Origin: Gnetum montanum
Lineage: Eukaryota; Streptophyta; Gnetopsida; Gnetales; Gnetaceae
Direction of reading: 5' to 3'
Assembly (NCBI GenBank): GCA_015680685.1
Contig: MNCI01020684.1
Span: 121,648 to 185,647, forward strand
DNA: 64,000 nt
In this document: positions 34,273 through 45,700 of the stretch, piece after piece
How positions within the stretch are numbered: position 1 is the first letter of the stretch
Layout: every line of letters starts with the position of its first letter
Notes under the pieces: model-generated
Told to the model about the DNA's origin: nothing
The model's input: only the letters and a program-made list of their open reading frames with translations
Databases searched by the model: none
Made by a program: the position numbers and the translations under genes

Positions 34273-35109
34273 TTAGCATAGGTGGCCATCTCCCCCATGA
34301 CTAAATGGAAATGGAGAGATCCAAAATAATGAATGCCTATTTGAATTTCTTAGAAGTGCCCAACTTCTCCCAACTGATGTTCTTAGATTAAGGGATGGAA
34401 GTTGGCAACACTCATATTCCAATGTGTCTATGCCTTCATTGTTGGCATGGGTTGTTTCCTTAGTTTGTTCCATGCATATTTGTTGGTTGCTCTTTCGATT
34501 AGCTATCAACCACAGGGTGTCTACTACTTTTGTGGTTGCTACATACATGCATCTTTGTCTTAGAGTTTCAAGGGCACACCTATTGCATGGAGGAGATGTT
34601 GTGCATTCCTCCATGTCATCACCCGATGAATCACTGTATGTGATGCATGAAATTTTCCTCTTCTTGATCTTTCCATAAATGTTTACCTTAGAGATTTCCA
34701 AGGAAAGATCGTGAATTCCTAGGTATGCGTCTACTGTACTCAGCCATGCCCTTCCCATTATAATTGGGAAGTCCCCTTTGTTATTGTTTACTTCAATCAC
34801 TAGGAAATTAGCTAGGTAGGACCAACCACACACAGTGGTAACTATGTCCTTCACCAATCCCAAGGGAATGGTGATGGACTAGTTTGCCAGCTCTAATTAA
34901 ATGTTTATCTTCTTAAGTTGGGGTAGGTTCCAGGCTTGATACATCTCTTGTGAAATTAAGTTGACTTTGGAACCTGAGTCAAGAAGAGCCTTATGTGGTT
35001 CATTCCCGGTGACTTGGAGATAGATTAGGGGACTCCCAGGGTTAGATAGTTTCCTAGGAAGGTGGCCTACCCTGATCCAGTAGGTTACGGTATGTGTTAA
35101 CATAACCAT
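34273..35109 (-). pseudogene. Retropepsin-like aspartic protease domain of element E
   Basis: Minus strand. The active-site region is HKALLDSGSKVNLISQEMYQ (35,000-34,940), a D-S-G motif as in retropepsins. After one in-frame stop (about 34,895) follow IPLGLVKDIVTTVCG, FLVIEVNNNKGDFPIIMGRA and WLSTVDAYLGIHDL (the 'ILGRPFLATVDA' block of plant Ty3/gypsy proteases), then a Cys-containing C-terminal part to 34,273. It would cleave the gag polyprotein. It follows gag in the same orientation but is not followed by RT, which is unusual: the coding part simply ends and the spacer begins. Confidence 0.75.
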
Positions 35110-35149
35110 CTGCGTTGAGCTCTGATTTGGACTGAAGGGTGCTCCGAAA

Positions 35150-37607
35150 ACTTATGTGTTGGAGGAGCGTACCTAGAGTCAACCACTTGTTGTTGTGAGA
35201 GCTTGTCTAGGCTTTTGGTTCTGAAAAAAGGTCTTCTCTTTTTACAATTGTCAGAACTAGTAGTGGATTGGATGTTTACAACTCTCGTAGCGTTGCATTG
35301 TTACAGTTGAGTGGGGAGTTCCTCTTGCATTGTTGGAGCAGGAGGTGTTATGGGAACTACCGGTGGAAGAGGTGCAGATGGATTAGGAGGATGGCATGGA
35401 TGTGGATGAGAAGGAGTTCTTCTAAAGTACTCCCAAACTTGGTAGTGATGTTGGGGAGTTGTGTGACTCATGGAGTCACTTAGAGAAATCAACTGCTACA
35501 CGTAGTAACCATATGAATTGGGCTACCGATAAGGGTACTCTTGTTTCAGCGGTGGCATTCCCCATGACTATGGGTATTGCCACTATTGATGTTGCTCAAT
35601 GGGTTGTGGTGGAGTTCCACTTAGATAGTACATTAATGGTTGGTAGAACTATCTTGGGTTACCTTGGGGATAAGGTAAGCTTCGGGGTGTCTACCGTCTG
35701 TTGAGTCTCGAGTTGAGTGCATACACCCCAGACTCTTGTAGATGTGATATGATTGGACAACATCCCTTAGGATGGTCATAATAGCAGATCTCACATCCAC
35801 TGTCATTGTCTATGTCCGAATCCACAACCACATCAGAGATGTTCATTTTCCCCTTACCCTTGTCACGTGTAGGGCCTAAATCTCTCTGCTTTGTCTTACC
35901 TTTGTCACTACTTTGTTCCACCTTAGACTCTTCTACGATTTTTAGGAAAATTTCAACTCTGGAGTGTAAGGAATCCCACAATTGATCCATCTTAGCTGAT
36001 ACTTTTGTTGTTAACTTCTGGATCAGCAAGGTTTTTCTATTCACCAACTCTTCAAGTGGTGACTCATCCTCTTCATCGTAAAATTTCGCTCCTTTCTTTC
36101 AAAGAGAGGGATTACAGTTGTATTCTTCCACATTTTCTCTTTTTTGTAGCTCCCCTTCTTCTTTGGCTACTTGCTCCAATAGCCTATGAACTTCATGGGT
36201 TCTAAGTTCTAATAGTCTCCCTTGGGCATAAGTCCCAAGGGTTCTCTTAGTTTCATACCTTAGCCCATCTACGATGTGGCAGAGTTGATCCTGTTGAGCA
36301 TAACCATGGTCTAGGCAACGATGTAACAATGCGTAATAGTAGCCCATGGCAGTATCCAAGGGTTTATGAGTACCTTTCTTCCATCCTTGGATCTTCTTAC
36401 ATAAATTAGACACTCTCGAGTATGTTTGATACTTATCGTTGAAGAGTTCTAACATTGTACTCCACCTCCTAATGGTTTCCAATTCTAAGGACCAGTACCA
36501 ACTCTCTGCTTCCTTAATGAGTGTCCTGGGAAACAACCTTAGTTTTTTCCACTCATTCTCTATGTTCTGCAAGGTGCAGACATCGTGGAATGCCTGTAAA
36601 TGATTTTGCAAATCTGCGTTATATGCCCCTTTGAAGCGTGGGATATTGTTCATGTCTAAGTGCTTGATCTGACTATCCTTTAAATGCCTTGTTGGGATTC
36701 TCACTACCTCCATTATATTCAACATGCTTCAAGTGGCAAGTAGGGGTTCATCATGATCATCTCTTTCATGATGTCTATGATGTCTTTGTTGTTCCCTACT
36801 TTCCTTTCGTTCATGCCCTTGCCCTCTCTCTCGACTCTCTCATCGAGGTCTCTCATTTTTTCTACCTCTATCCTCACCATTATGCTCTCGATGATTGCAC
36901 CCATAGGTGGAAGGAGAGGGTGAATGATGTGATGAAAGGGAAGAAGAAGAAGAACCATCACCATGATGATGTTTCTTGCCTTCTCTTCTATGGCTTCGAC
37001 CCCAATCGTGATGATGATCTGAGTGCCCGTCCTTATCATGTGTTGTTGTTCCCTCAGTGAATAGTTGGTGTTCACGGGGATCAGAACCAGGGTTATGTAT
37101 TATGGAGCATAGGTTCTGATACCCCACCTCCTCACTATCATTAGGAGGGGGAACATATTTTGATAGAGAACCAATTATCAGTGGTTCACCATCTCCAGTT
37201 TCACTTAGGATGTGCGAGACCTCTTTGCCCTTCAACAGTGTATGTTGGCTCTCCTGCCTTGAGTCCCTCATATATTGTGCGATTGTAGGATAGTAATCCC
37301 TTAAGTCAAAATCTGTTGCAACATATTCAACATAAAGCTGTGTCATGCCAATTTGTGCCAGAGCACGGAGAAGCATGTTGAGGACTGATCGATCCGGAGG
37401 TAACACTATGTTACCTTGCAAATCTCTCCATCACATCTCTTCATCTTGATGAAGGATAAAAGTAAAGTTGGGGATATACTCATCAGGATGAGTATATGTC
37501 AACCTATATTGTTGAGGAACTGGAAAATTTAGGTTATGTGTTTGATGTTATCGACTGTCCTTTGTAATATCCCTAGGTGGTGAATTGATCTTATGAGAAG
37601 AAGACAT
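35150..37607 (-). pseudogene. gag of element E
   Basis: Minus strand from ATG 37,607 (MSSSHKINSPPRD). It has a longer N-terminal region than the other copies (about 37,421-36,840; GNIVLPPDRSVLNMLLRALA; a His/Ser/Arg-rich stretch). The core at 36,725-36,099 has MNNIPRFKGAYNADLQNHLQ, KLRLFPRTLIKEAESWYWSL, RRWSTMLELFNDKYQTYSRV, HIVDGLRYETKRTLGTYAQG, LELRTHEVHRLLEQVAKEEG. Near 35,790-35,755 is the knuckle-like CEICYYDHPKGCC. A Pro-rich tail (to about 35,300) leads to the protease. It is the most open gag in the window, with only a few stops. Confidence 0.85.
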
Positions 37608-37731
37608 TATTATTTATTGGTGTGCTATTTTACCGTTATATAAATTTTTCTTTAATTAACCCTAAGGTTCATTTAAGCTCCCAATGATGTGAATGATCTC
37701 TTATGTTCTACTTAGCACACAAACACTTAGT

Positions 37732-37749
37732 CCCCAGCAACGATGCCAA
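37732..37749 (-). other. Primer-binding site of element E (tRNA-Asp type)
   Basis: Minus strand TTGGCATCGTTGCTGGGG, adjoining the 5' LTR, is the complement of the tRNA-Asp 3' end with three differences. Confidence 0.8.
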
Positions 37750-38558
37750 TGATGAGTGGCGAGGTATCCCTACACTCAACCATACGAATACGAGCGTAGC
37801 ATGCACGATCCAGTCAAACTCCGTAGACTAAGTGCCTACATGCCTTATGGAACACTTAAGGTTAATTATTCATTATCTTCCTAGACTTACTTGTAGTTTT
37901 CATGGTGTATGGTTAAGTAAGTCTAAGGTATATGATTTTTATATCTTTTTATGTGTTATCTCCTATGCTAGTGAGGTGAAGGGTTGAAGAGATTAACTAA
38001 CTACTCTAACTAACTAACTTAGTCTAAATTAACCTAGCGTCAGCATCCGTTCCCACTTATCGTTCACACCCTGAACCAATGCAACCGTGGTTACCAAATG
38101 CTAATCGTTGCTGGGATCACTACATGTAACACACGTGCTAGAAGCGGTTGTATTGAGGCACTTAACTAAGAGAGAAGGGTTGAGAGAGATTTAATTCCTA
38201 ATAAAGCATGTAAATGGAAAGCAGTAAATAACAATATGTAAAATCCTAATTAGCCTATTCCATGCACTGCAAGGTTTATCTAGGAAGTTCATCTTTATTT
38301 CTGTACACAAACTTGTGTTCAGGTAAAATGTCTGCTTGAATAAAGATCTGTTCACTTTAGGACTCCTACTGCGGGCACATGGAAAATATGCTTTCTTTGG
38401 AGTGATCAATCTACCAGAGTTTCCCTACTATCTAGCCTAGGATGAGAAACAAGGGAGAGCCACCTCTTATTTATAGATATGATGGTGCAGCATGATATCG
38501 CGTACGCGATCTCCCCAAGGATGCGATATCGCAACGACCACGATATCGCGTCCCATCA
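37750..38558 (-). repeat. 5' LTR of element E (809 bp)
   Basis: Pairs with 31,437-32,263 over its whole length. In minus sense TGATGGGACGCGATATCG at 38,558 through CGCCACTCATCA at 37,750, with the TATA and GATATC features as in the 3' copy; one GATATC site is altered near 38,505. Confidence 0.9.
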
Positions 38559-38928
38559 CTTATCAAAGTATAAATATGAAATCAAAACATCAAAACTCTT
38601 ATAGAAATCATCACCTTTGACATAACCATGTCCACATGAATTTTGCACTTGGCTAAAATAATTATTACGTCACATTTTTCCCTGGATAGATGTGTTTACA
38701 ACATGCTGACCAAACCACCCAATGCATTGTAGGAATTTTCTATCCCAATTGAACCACTAGCTTTGCAACAAAACAATACAACATCTTGGTTGAATATCCT
38801 ATGTTGCCACAGGATGTTGCAACATCACAACTGGACTACCTACTTTCTCATAGAACCCATTTAGCATCCCAGCCAAATCACTTACATAAATAAGCAAAAA
38901 TAAATATAACATTTCATGCATGGTGACT

Positions 38929-39175
38929 TAGATGGTTTGGGCATGTGCAAAGAAAATTAAACAACAAGCCAATAAGAAAAGGTTGCTACATCATTATTCC
39001 AAGAAAGCTACCAAATGGAAGACCAAAAAAGACATGAGAAAAAACAATTGAAGGTGATCTAAAGAAATTGCAAATACCTAAAGATCTAGCTCTTCATAGA
39101 GGCAAATGGCACAAAAGAACTCATGTAGCCAACCCTATTTTTTTGGGACCAAGCTAGGATGATGATAATGATGAT
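38929..39175 (+). pseudogene. LINE 3'-end fragment with GATGAT tail
   Basis: Plus-strand frames give RWFGHVQRK-NNKPIRKGCYI, then RKLPNGRPKKT-EKTIEGDL, LQIPKDLALHRGKWHKRTHV, ANPIFLGPS. This is the terminal RT segment of RTE-type plant LINEs ('WFGHVxRRP...RGRPKKTWxExI...LA.DRxxWR.RIHVADP'), followed by a GATGATGATAATGATGAT tail. It is 5'-truncated as usual for LINE insertions. Confidence 0.8.
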
Positions 39176-39211
39176 TTCATAAATTCTCCAATCTTCATGG
39201 CCTTGCAAATG

Positions 39212-39340
39212 AGGTGTTATCCTAGTGGCAAAGGTCTTGACATGGAAACCCAACTTCATAGGTTCAATTCCAATGTGAAACATTGAATTATATACAGATT
39301 TTGTAAAAGGGATTCTAAAACTACTATCACCCAATAGATC
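39212..39340 (+). repeat. SINE-like (tRNA-related) unit
   Basis: TAGTGGCAAAGG (39,223-39,234) fits an RNA polymerase III A box, and GGTTCAATTCC (39,261-39,271) fits a B box (GGTTCRANTCC), at near-tRNA spacing. No tRNA cloverleaf can be formed. It directly follows the LINE tail, which may be its mobilising partner type. The 3' end is uncertain. Confidence 0.4.
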
Positions 39341-39509
39341 CAAGAGGGTCTCAACGGATGTTTCATTTCAGTTTCAAAATTTTCAAACGTTTATACCTTT
39401 TCTTATGTGCAATCAAAGAAAACCATTGAAGGCCATCATGACAGAGAAAATGTAGTTGAAAGTACCTCTCAAGCTCCTACCAAACCAATGTGAATAATCA
39501 AGCATCATT

Positions 39510-39650
39510 TTCATTATCATTCATCACAACTTATACATGTGCTTTCTTATACATAAACCAAGCCAATCCTAGATTCATTGAACCTAGTTATTATTTCCCA
39601 ATTATAATCAGAAACTTCTAGAACTTCTACAAACTTGCTCTAATACTCAT
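39510..39650. repeat. Dispersed repeat copy 2 (partner at 30,010-30,135)
   Basis: Diverged copy of the repeat on the other side of element E: CCAATCCTAGATTCATTGAA ... CTTCTAGAACTTCTACAAAC. Confidence 0.5.
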
Positions 39651-41236
39651 ATGTAGTAAATAATGCAAGCTAGCAAATGCAAAGGTGAATAAAATGTAAG
39701 AGCATGGGTAGAACAGAAACTCTAGCATTTAACTCTGTGTATGAATCTATTGAGTTATAATGGCACCAATAACTTATGAAAAAACCATCTGAATAAAAAA
39801 AATGAATACTATGAAGTTTTGCACTTTGTAGCTATTAGATAAAATATGAATTGATATTTTTAAACAAAATAAAAAGTATATCCTGGACCCCTTGGATCTG
39901 TTAGACAAGTTCAATTCACTTGTATATCTCAGCATAACTCATTGAGATCAAATATATAACTTGTAGGATGCAAGCCACACACCTTAACCATTCTAAGTAT
40001 TATGAGGTTTTATAATGGCTCATGAGAAGTTGAAAATCATATTTTAATAAACCTTAAAACATGACAATACTTAAAACACCTGTAATAAACACAGTTTTTG
40101 CTGTATGACTAGCTAATATCCCGACCAAACCTGATAGGAATAGATTTGGCTATTAGTAAATAAAACTCCTTATATAAAGATCTAAACATGCATGTCATTA
40201 TTCTCATACAGAATTAACCTAAATTCAATTACCTGTACCAGCTCCCAGTTCCACTACAATTGCATCATTTAGTACATCAGAATCAACAATTGAGTTTAAA
40301 ACAAAGTCACCAAGGAGCAACGATGCTCTCTAGATCTAGAAAATAAAGACATTGTGTGGCTCAACACTGCTTGCATGTGAAAAGAGAAACATAAATTAAG
40401 CAAGTTTAGATAACATTTAAATTACCTATAATCCAACTAGTGGAATACTAGTTTTTACATGGTGATGAAGAACAATACCATCATTTGTCTCTTCAGCTAC
40501 ACAAACACAAACATAGTTCCATTGCATTGTATTCAAATCTAACAAGACCATCTATAAAGAACTTCTATGAAAGAAACAATGTTTCAGAACCTACTTGTTT
40601 CTAGCTTGCTAAAATTCAATTCCTAGGTTGAGAATTATTGTACATAATCTAAAATTGGGTAAAATAATATGTAGCAAAGCAATCATTGTATGACATTTTT
40701 TGTATGCATTTCTGAGATAAGCATGTAGTAATTTGTGTCAGCATTCATATTATCATCATCATTATGTTGATTACATTGCTTCTAGTTTCTATCACCAGAA
40801 AATTAATAATGAAAGGAAAAATGTTTAACTAGTTGTATGTGTACATCCCATAATACATCAAATGAATACACTGATAGATTCCGGGCTTCCAAAAAAAAAT
40901 TCTGAAAAACAATTACCCAATGCTTTACCAACATGTGGCAAAAAAATATTGTCCAAGTCAAGTTTTAAAACAATTACCAGAAAAGGTTGACAAAGTGTAG
41001 CCGTTAAGAGTGCATTGCTTGAAGTCAATGCAAGAAGATTTGATGAAATGATAAGATATGAATAATAGCAAAAACTGCAAAAGTGAAAAAATAAAGGAAA
41101 TACAAATGAGTGAGACAAATACTAGAGAATTTCTTTCTACAGTATAAAATGAGGTCTCCTTCTTCATCAATTGCCAATTCTGAAGTTGATGTTATTTTCT
41201 CAGATGGCCATAAAAAGGTATATATGTCTAAGATAT

Positions 41237-42754
41237 CTAAAATTCATGTTATGACATAAGAATAAGACATAAGGTGCACAGAGACATAGTTAAAATAATA
41301 AATAATGTTCACTGATTTCAATTACATTAACACTAATTTAAAAATAGCCTACTATTTTTCAAGTAGTGGGTAGTTATTATAATGTGAGTAGTTATTATAA
41401 TGTGAAGGAAATTTTCTTGTAAACTATAAGTTCAAGATGCTATTTTACTACTAAAGTAATTCTTGAAGACACAAAAGAGTAGGGACAATATTTTCAAAGA
41501 ATACAATGGTTGAAGACTTGAGACATTTCATTAGAGGAGATACAAAGTAATCCAAAGTATATTTGTAAGTTGGTTTGACTGTGGTTTCTAACAAATTTTG
41601 ATTAAATGTAGAAGACAAGAAAAAATTTTATTTGGAATATATAAGAGGAAATTAGTTAAACTCAGAATTTCATAATCCATTAGCTGTACTCTTGATGAGA
41701 CGTTGCATTTTCATCAGCATGCTTCATTTGATCTTAGAATAAAAAGCAAAAAATGGATGCCAATTTCTAAATAAGAACACACATGTACGCTATGTGGTTC
41801 AACAGATCTTGAGGATGAGTAGCATGTTTTTCTTAGTTTCCCTCAAACTGACCATTTGGGATAAAAATATAGTATTATAACAAAAGGTTTATACAATTTT
41901 TTCTTGTTACATCCAGTGTTAGTTAGCCATTTTGTTAAGTTGATATTTAATTTTTATAATACAAATGTAATATTGGTCCAATAGATCCTTTGGGTCTTTG
42001 AACATAATAAAACCTCAGTTTCAGAAGTCAAAATCAAGAAGTCTTACTAATGGCATCCGTTAAGTAGATTTAGTCAATCCCAACCAAGAAGTAAAATAAT
42101 ATGTGTCATCATATTTGTTATCTTCTTTTTCCTATTTAACTGGAGGGAAAAAGATGTTAAGCTGCTATGAGCTTCACGCTTGTAACCATAATGATCTCCT
42201 GCGATTCCCAACAGTTATATTTCCACCTTCAAAATCAATGATTCTTTAAATGAAATTACTTATAGTTTCTAGTCAGTCCCATAATAGCTATCCTAACTGC
42301 CATTACTAGTTGAATTGGCCATAGCTATGTTAGATGTTATTTATTCATATTCTCTTCTTGCCTATAAGGGTTTGTAGGTTCTCTGAATGTGAAACAAAAG
42401 CCCACAATTTTTGATCCTCTTTTGTCAATTATCTGTTTCAAGTAGCAAAATTGTACTGCCATATTAATTGCTTTTCCTATTATCAACTCTTAGTCTTATA
42501 TTCTTGGAAATACCATATGGAATATCCATTGCAGGGTAGAACTCATAACAGCCCACTTAAGTAACTTATCCATCTCAAAACCACCATCATAAGGTAACTG
42601 TAAGTACAGTGAACACTAAATAAAAATAAATTCTAGTGCAAAACCAATATCCACAATCAAAGTCAATTTAATGAGAGGGATATATAGAACCATTTTAAAT
42701 AGTTTTTTCATTCATAGCTTTAGTATTTTGAATAAAAAAAAAAGCCATAATCAC
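41237..42754 (-). other. Intron 1 of the METTL22-like gene
   Basis: Donor ATAG|GTGATT and acceptor AATTTTAG; the split codon G|AT restores Asp. Contents are AT-rich. A small tandem duplication (TAGTTATTATAATGTGAG twice) lies at about 41,371-41,406. No element recognised. Confidence 0.6.
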
Positions 42755-42902
42755 CTATAGCAGATAGGAGGACTAATGGGAAAAAGAGTGAAGAATTTTT
42801 TATGAACGGTGAATAGCCAATGTGAATTTTGCTCATTACCATCTCTGCTTCCTCTTCTTCTCCTTCTAAACGTTCGCCACTTTCGGCTTCCTTGGGATCC
42901 AT

Positions 42903-43544
42903 ATGTATCAACCCTCAAGTCGCCAGGATAAAAATATTGCCTCAACGAAGTTTTGAATTTATTACAGTACCAATTGAACTGCCCGATCTACCAAGGAGTA
43001 ATTTTAAAGTTAGAACATTTGTGATGCAACGCAGTATTTGAAATGTCTCTTGGACGATAATCATAAAATTTTTTAAGGATATTTTTAGGCTTAAAATTAT
43101 ATATTTTTACCAACATATTATTAAATGAATTAAAAATGACAATGTATAACACTTCAACAAAACTTGGTGATAATATTTATGATTAACATTCCATGCCATT
43201 CAATGCAAGACACCTATAGTGCATTTGGCAGTCACAACCTATTGGGTATGAATTTTATTTATTAGTTCTTAAATGTAGAACATAAGGATATATAACTTTG
43301 AAATTTTTTTCAAAGGCTAACTTGTTATGCACCCATTTCAAGTTCAAACCATCAACATTACTTTTAATTCAATCATTGATAATTTACTCTCATCAACTAT
43401 AAGTTCATGACATCCATTTTAAGATATAGCTTTAGAAAAGTAGTGTTATGCCAAACTCCATTACAAGTAATCCCATCTTTTTAAGTTGAGATTTGTTGCA
43501 AAGATTTAGCTTTAGTCTTGTATACAGGCTACTGTTAATTTATT
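42903..43544. other. Upstream flank of the METTL22-like gene; nothing recognised
   Basis: Should hold the promoter of the minus-strand gene. No TATA box stands out at a clear distance. AT-rich, no coding signal. Confidence 0.4.
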
Positions 43545-43636
43545 TTTGAGAACTATGAAGGTAACATTGAAGATGAAAGAGAGTCAGATTTTGAAATGGG
43601 TGAAGCAAGAGAGTAGGAGCAAGAGTAGGTACATTT

Positions 43637-44742
43637 GTGGAGGGGATTGCAAATGCCAAAGGGGGAGTGGGGGATGGCATACAGGATGGTGTGGAGGGAA
43701 CAATTGGCTCCAAGGGGAGTGAGCCTATGCAGTTGGCTATGGGAGGGGAGGGCAGTGGACATGGATCGATTTTGATGCTGAGGGAGGACATAGGAACACT
43801 GCAGGAAGGCCTAGGGATTGGCATGCCTACTAGAGGGAGGTGGAAACTAGGAGGGGAAGGAATTGAGGCTTGCTATTGGCAAGAGGCTCACATACAGCTA
43901 CAAATGAAAGTCATTATGAGGAGAAGATACAGAGGATAGAACACAACCTCATCAGGAAATTTGTTTCCAAGGTTGTCAAATCTAGGCTTAATCTCATTGT
44001 GAAATGGGCATAAACCACGTGGAAAACAAAGAATGTTGGGGTTCGGTGCCTGTCAAGGGAGCTACTCTTGTTTATATTCCTAACTATGTAGGAACGAGAC
44101 CATGTTCTAACTAGGAGGCCCTAGTTCTATTGGGTGCAAGGCCTCACCTTAACCCCATGGAGACTAGGGGTACACAAAGAAGAAGAATTGTTTGCTCAAG
44201 CACCCATTTGGATTCAGGAATTGGGGGTTCCATGGGAGATGTGAGCGCTAGAGTTCCTCAAAGTATTTGCAAGCATGTTTGAAGACTTTATTACATTAGA
44301 CTGATTCAGTAACTCTGTGATGCGAATGGGTTTCACACGAAGTTATGTTTGGCACTACCTTTAGTTGAAAGACCTAGTCAAGGAAGTTTTGCTAGAGTTT
44401 CCTAATGGCAAAGAAACCATCAGAATTGAATACGAAAACTTTGAGGAACCCAGTCCCACATTGCAGTGTGGGAAGGGCTATGCAGTCTATGGAAAGATCA
44501 TATATCTAGCTGCTAACTACAAAGTGAAATAGGGATTTGGGGATGCAATGAAACACAAAGGTAGGCAGGGGAATGCATCGAGATGGTTCCAAATCCAAAA
44601 GGGGCAGGTAGTGTCGATTGCCATGAAGGAGGTGGTTCCTCCAAAGACAATGAAGGAGGTGCAATCGAATGGACCCAAGCTGACAAAAGAGCTAGAGAAG
44701 GAAGGGGAGTCTACGAATAATGAACTGTATTATATTGCTTAA
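43637..44742 (+). pseudogene. LINE ORF1 (DUF4283-like, zinc knuckle)
   Basis: A Gly-rich N-terminus is followed (43,945-44,330) by the DUF4283 pattern in broken frames: RDHVLTRRPWFYWVQGLTLT, PWRLGVHKEEELFAQAPIWI, QELGVPWEMWALEFLKV. Then near 44,400-44,480 come LLEFPNGKETIRIEYENFEE and PTLQCGKGYAVYGKII, a degenerate CCHC knuckle with later Cys lost. A basic linker (44,548-44,742) ends the ORF. ORF1 proteins coat LINE RNA. Confidence 0.7.
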
Positions 44743-45045
44743 TAAGGACTTGAGGAGGAGGCCTTTTTATTGCAGACCCCATACACAATAGTGGGGGGAA
44801 GAGTGAGGGGGACCTATTAATTCCAAAGCTCCCATCATTAGGAGATTGGGTGTTTATTGTTTATGAATCTTCCATATTGTCAATGTCGAAAGCTTGAGAG
44901 GAGGTCATTCAAACTCTTCCTAGAGGGGTTAAGATTGGCCAACCTAACACACCCATTGCAAGAAACAAGCAAACACAACTAGAAATATATTTGGGGATTC
45001 ATCAAACCTTGAGGGAGGCCTTTGGGAACCAACTATTGAGTTGCC

Positions 45046-45700
45046 CATGAAGATCCTCTCTTGGAATTATAGGGGCTAGGGTACATCCTACAGAAGAAAT
45101 ACCTTGAAAAACATTGTTAGGTGTGCAGGTTGTGATGTAGTTTTCTTAAGAGAGCCAAAGCTACAACAACTAGACTCTATTTGATTGAGATGGCACAGTT
45201 GGAGTGCAGAATTAGTTCCCTATAACAGTAGAGTAGGGAAACTATGGACAAGTCCCACTAGATTCAAACAGTTCATTTGGCTCAAGAGAATCTTTGGTTC
45301 ATAAACATGTATAGGGCACAAAATTGGGAAGTTTGATTATAGGAACTTCGAAGGCTTGCATTGGTAGTGTCGAATAAAGAGTGCTAGATTTTGATTGGAG
45401 ATTTTAATCAACATCTTTACCCATGGGAAAAGATGAGAGGAGATAAAAATATTCCTCTAGTTAACCAAGAGTCACTGAAGTTCCTTCAATAGCATGGTCT
45501 GGTAGATATGGAGATAGAAGGCTACAGTTTCACTTAGGGTAACCAAAGGAAAGTGAATGAGCATGTCTACTCAAGGATCAATCATGTGTGAATGAGTATA
45601 GGTTTAGTTCTTCACTAAAATACTCGAGTGACAAGTAGGGAGTGACAGGCATTTGATCATCACTCCCTCTCATGCAATCTGCAAGTGGCATGTGGATTGG
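45046..45700 (+). pseudogene. LINE ORF2 endonuclease domain
   Basis: Begins MKILSWNYRG, the conserved 'ISWNxRG' start of the APE-type endonuclease. Then LKNIVRCAGCDVVFLREPKL (the 'DxxxLxETK' block with Glu-Pro-Lys), LIGDFNQHLYPWEKMRGDKN (the GDFN catalytic block, retained) and a VDMEIEGYSFT-GNQRK segment. It nicks target DNA to prime reverse transcription. Stops interrupt it. Confidence 0.75.

Larger units (their letters stand above)
31437..38558 (-). mobile_element. Element E: gag-protease LTR retrotransposon without RT or integrase
   Basis: A complete reverse-orientation insertion of 7.1 kb with the 5-bp target duplication CTTAT (31,432-31,436 and 38,559-38,563). In sense: 5' LTR (38,558-37,750), tRNA-Asp-type PBS, gag (37,607 to about 35,150), retropepsin domain (35,109-34,273), non-coding spacer (34,272-32,264) ending in the PPT, and 3' LTR (32,263-31,437). 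RT, RNase H, integrase and X are all absent, so it is non-autonomous. It lies in intron 5 of the METTL22-like gene, same strand. The LTRs differ most in their first 120 bp. Confidence 0.9.
29689..40079 (-). other. Intron 5 of the METTL22-like gene (10.4 kb) with nested repeats
   Basis: Bounded by donor GTGTTT (after ...TTACAG, exon 5 end 40,080) and acceptor TTTTGCAG (exon 6 start 29,688). The split codon G|AC gives Asp, continuing VFITD-YEYSILENC, so the two halves belong to one gene. Inside are element E, a LINE 3' end, a SINE-like unit and degenerate tandem repeats. Without element E it would be about 3.3 kb. Confidence 0.8.
28839..42902 (-). pseudogene. METTL22-like protein methyltransferase, nine exons, disrupted
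   Basis: A host gene of the Methyltransferase_16/METTL22 family (SAM-dependent lysine methyltransferases; human METTL22 modifies KIN17). Exons on the minus strand: 42,902-42,755, 41,236-41,123, 40,496-40,426, 40,335-40,233, 40,130-40,080, 29,688-29,535, 29,424-29,272, 29,202-29,088 and 29,011-28,839; phases agree at every junction. Landmarks: start MDPKEAESGERLEGEEEEAE; ELAIDEEGDLIL (exon 2); SLLLGDFVL and the SAM-binding VVELGAGTG (4-5); LENCFCNIELNSHTF and VRQLDWNGSWPP (6); YSWTSSDIEKVQ and FLAADVIYSKDLTYALF (7); LSLEKRYNFTMEDLDVVAHG (8); YFIGKQIDIAKIHQYIQKYD and ELWEIR (9). Defects: in-frame TAG at the end of exon 3 (40,426-40,428) and at codon 2 of exon 4 (40,330-40,332), where an LQVW motif is expected, and a 2-nt homopolymer expansion at 29,311-29,317. 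Intron 6 appears to be GC-AG. It could be a young pseudogene or carry sequencing errors. Confidence 0.82.

Noticed and set aside
35268-35704. Plus-strand ORFs at 35,268-35,483 and 35,459-35,704
   Set aside because: Antisense to the Pro-rich gag tail of element E.
40858-41118. ORF with LVIVLKLDLDNIFLPHVG as a METTL22 exon
   Set aside because: It first looked like the segment before LQVW, but 40,496-40,426 (EETNDGIVLHHH, KTSIPLVGL) fits much better and joins in phase on both sides.
43540-43824. Minus-strand Pro-rich ORF of 94 codons
   Set aside because: Antisense of the Gly-rich LINE ORF1 N-terminus.
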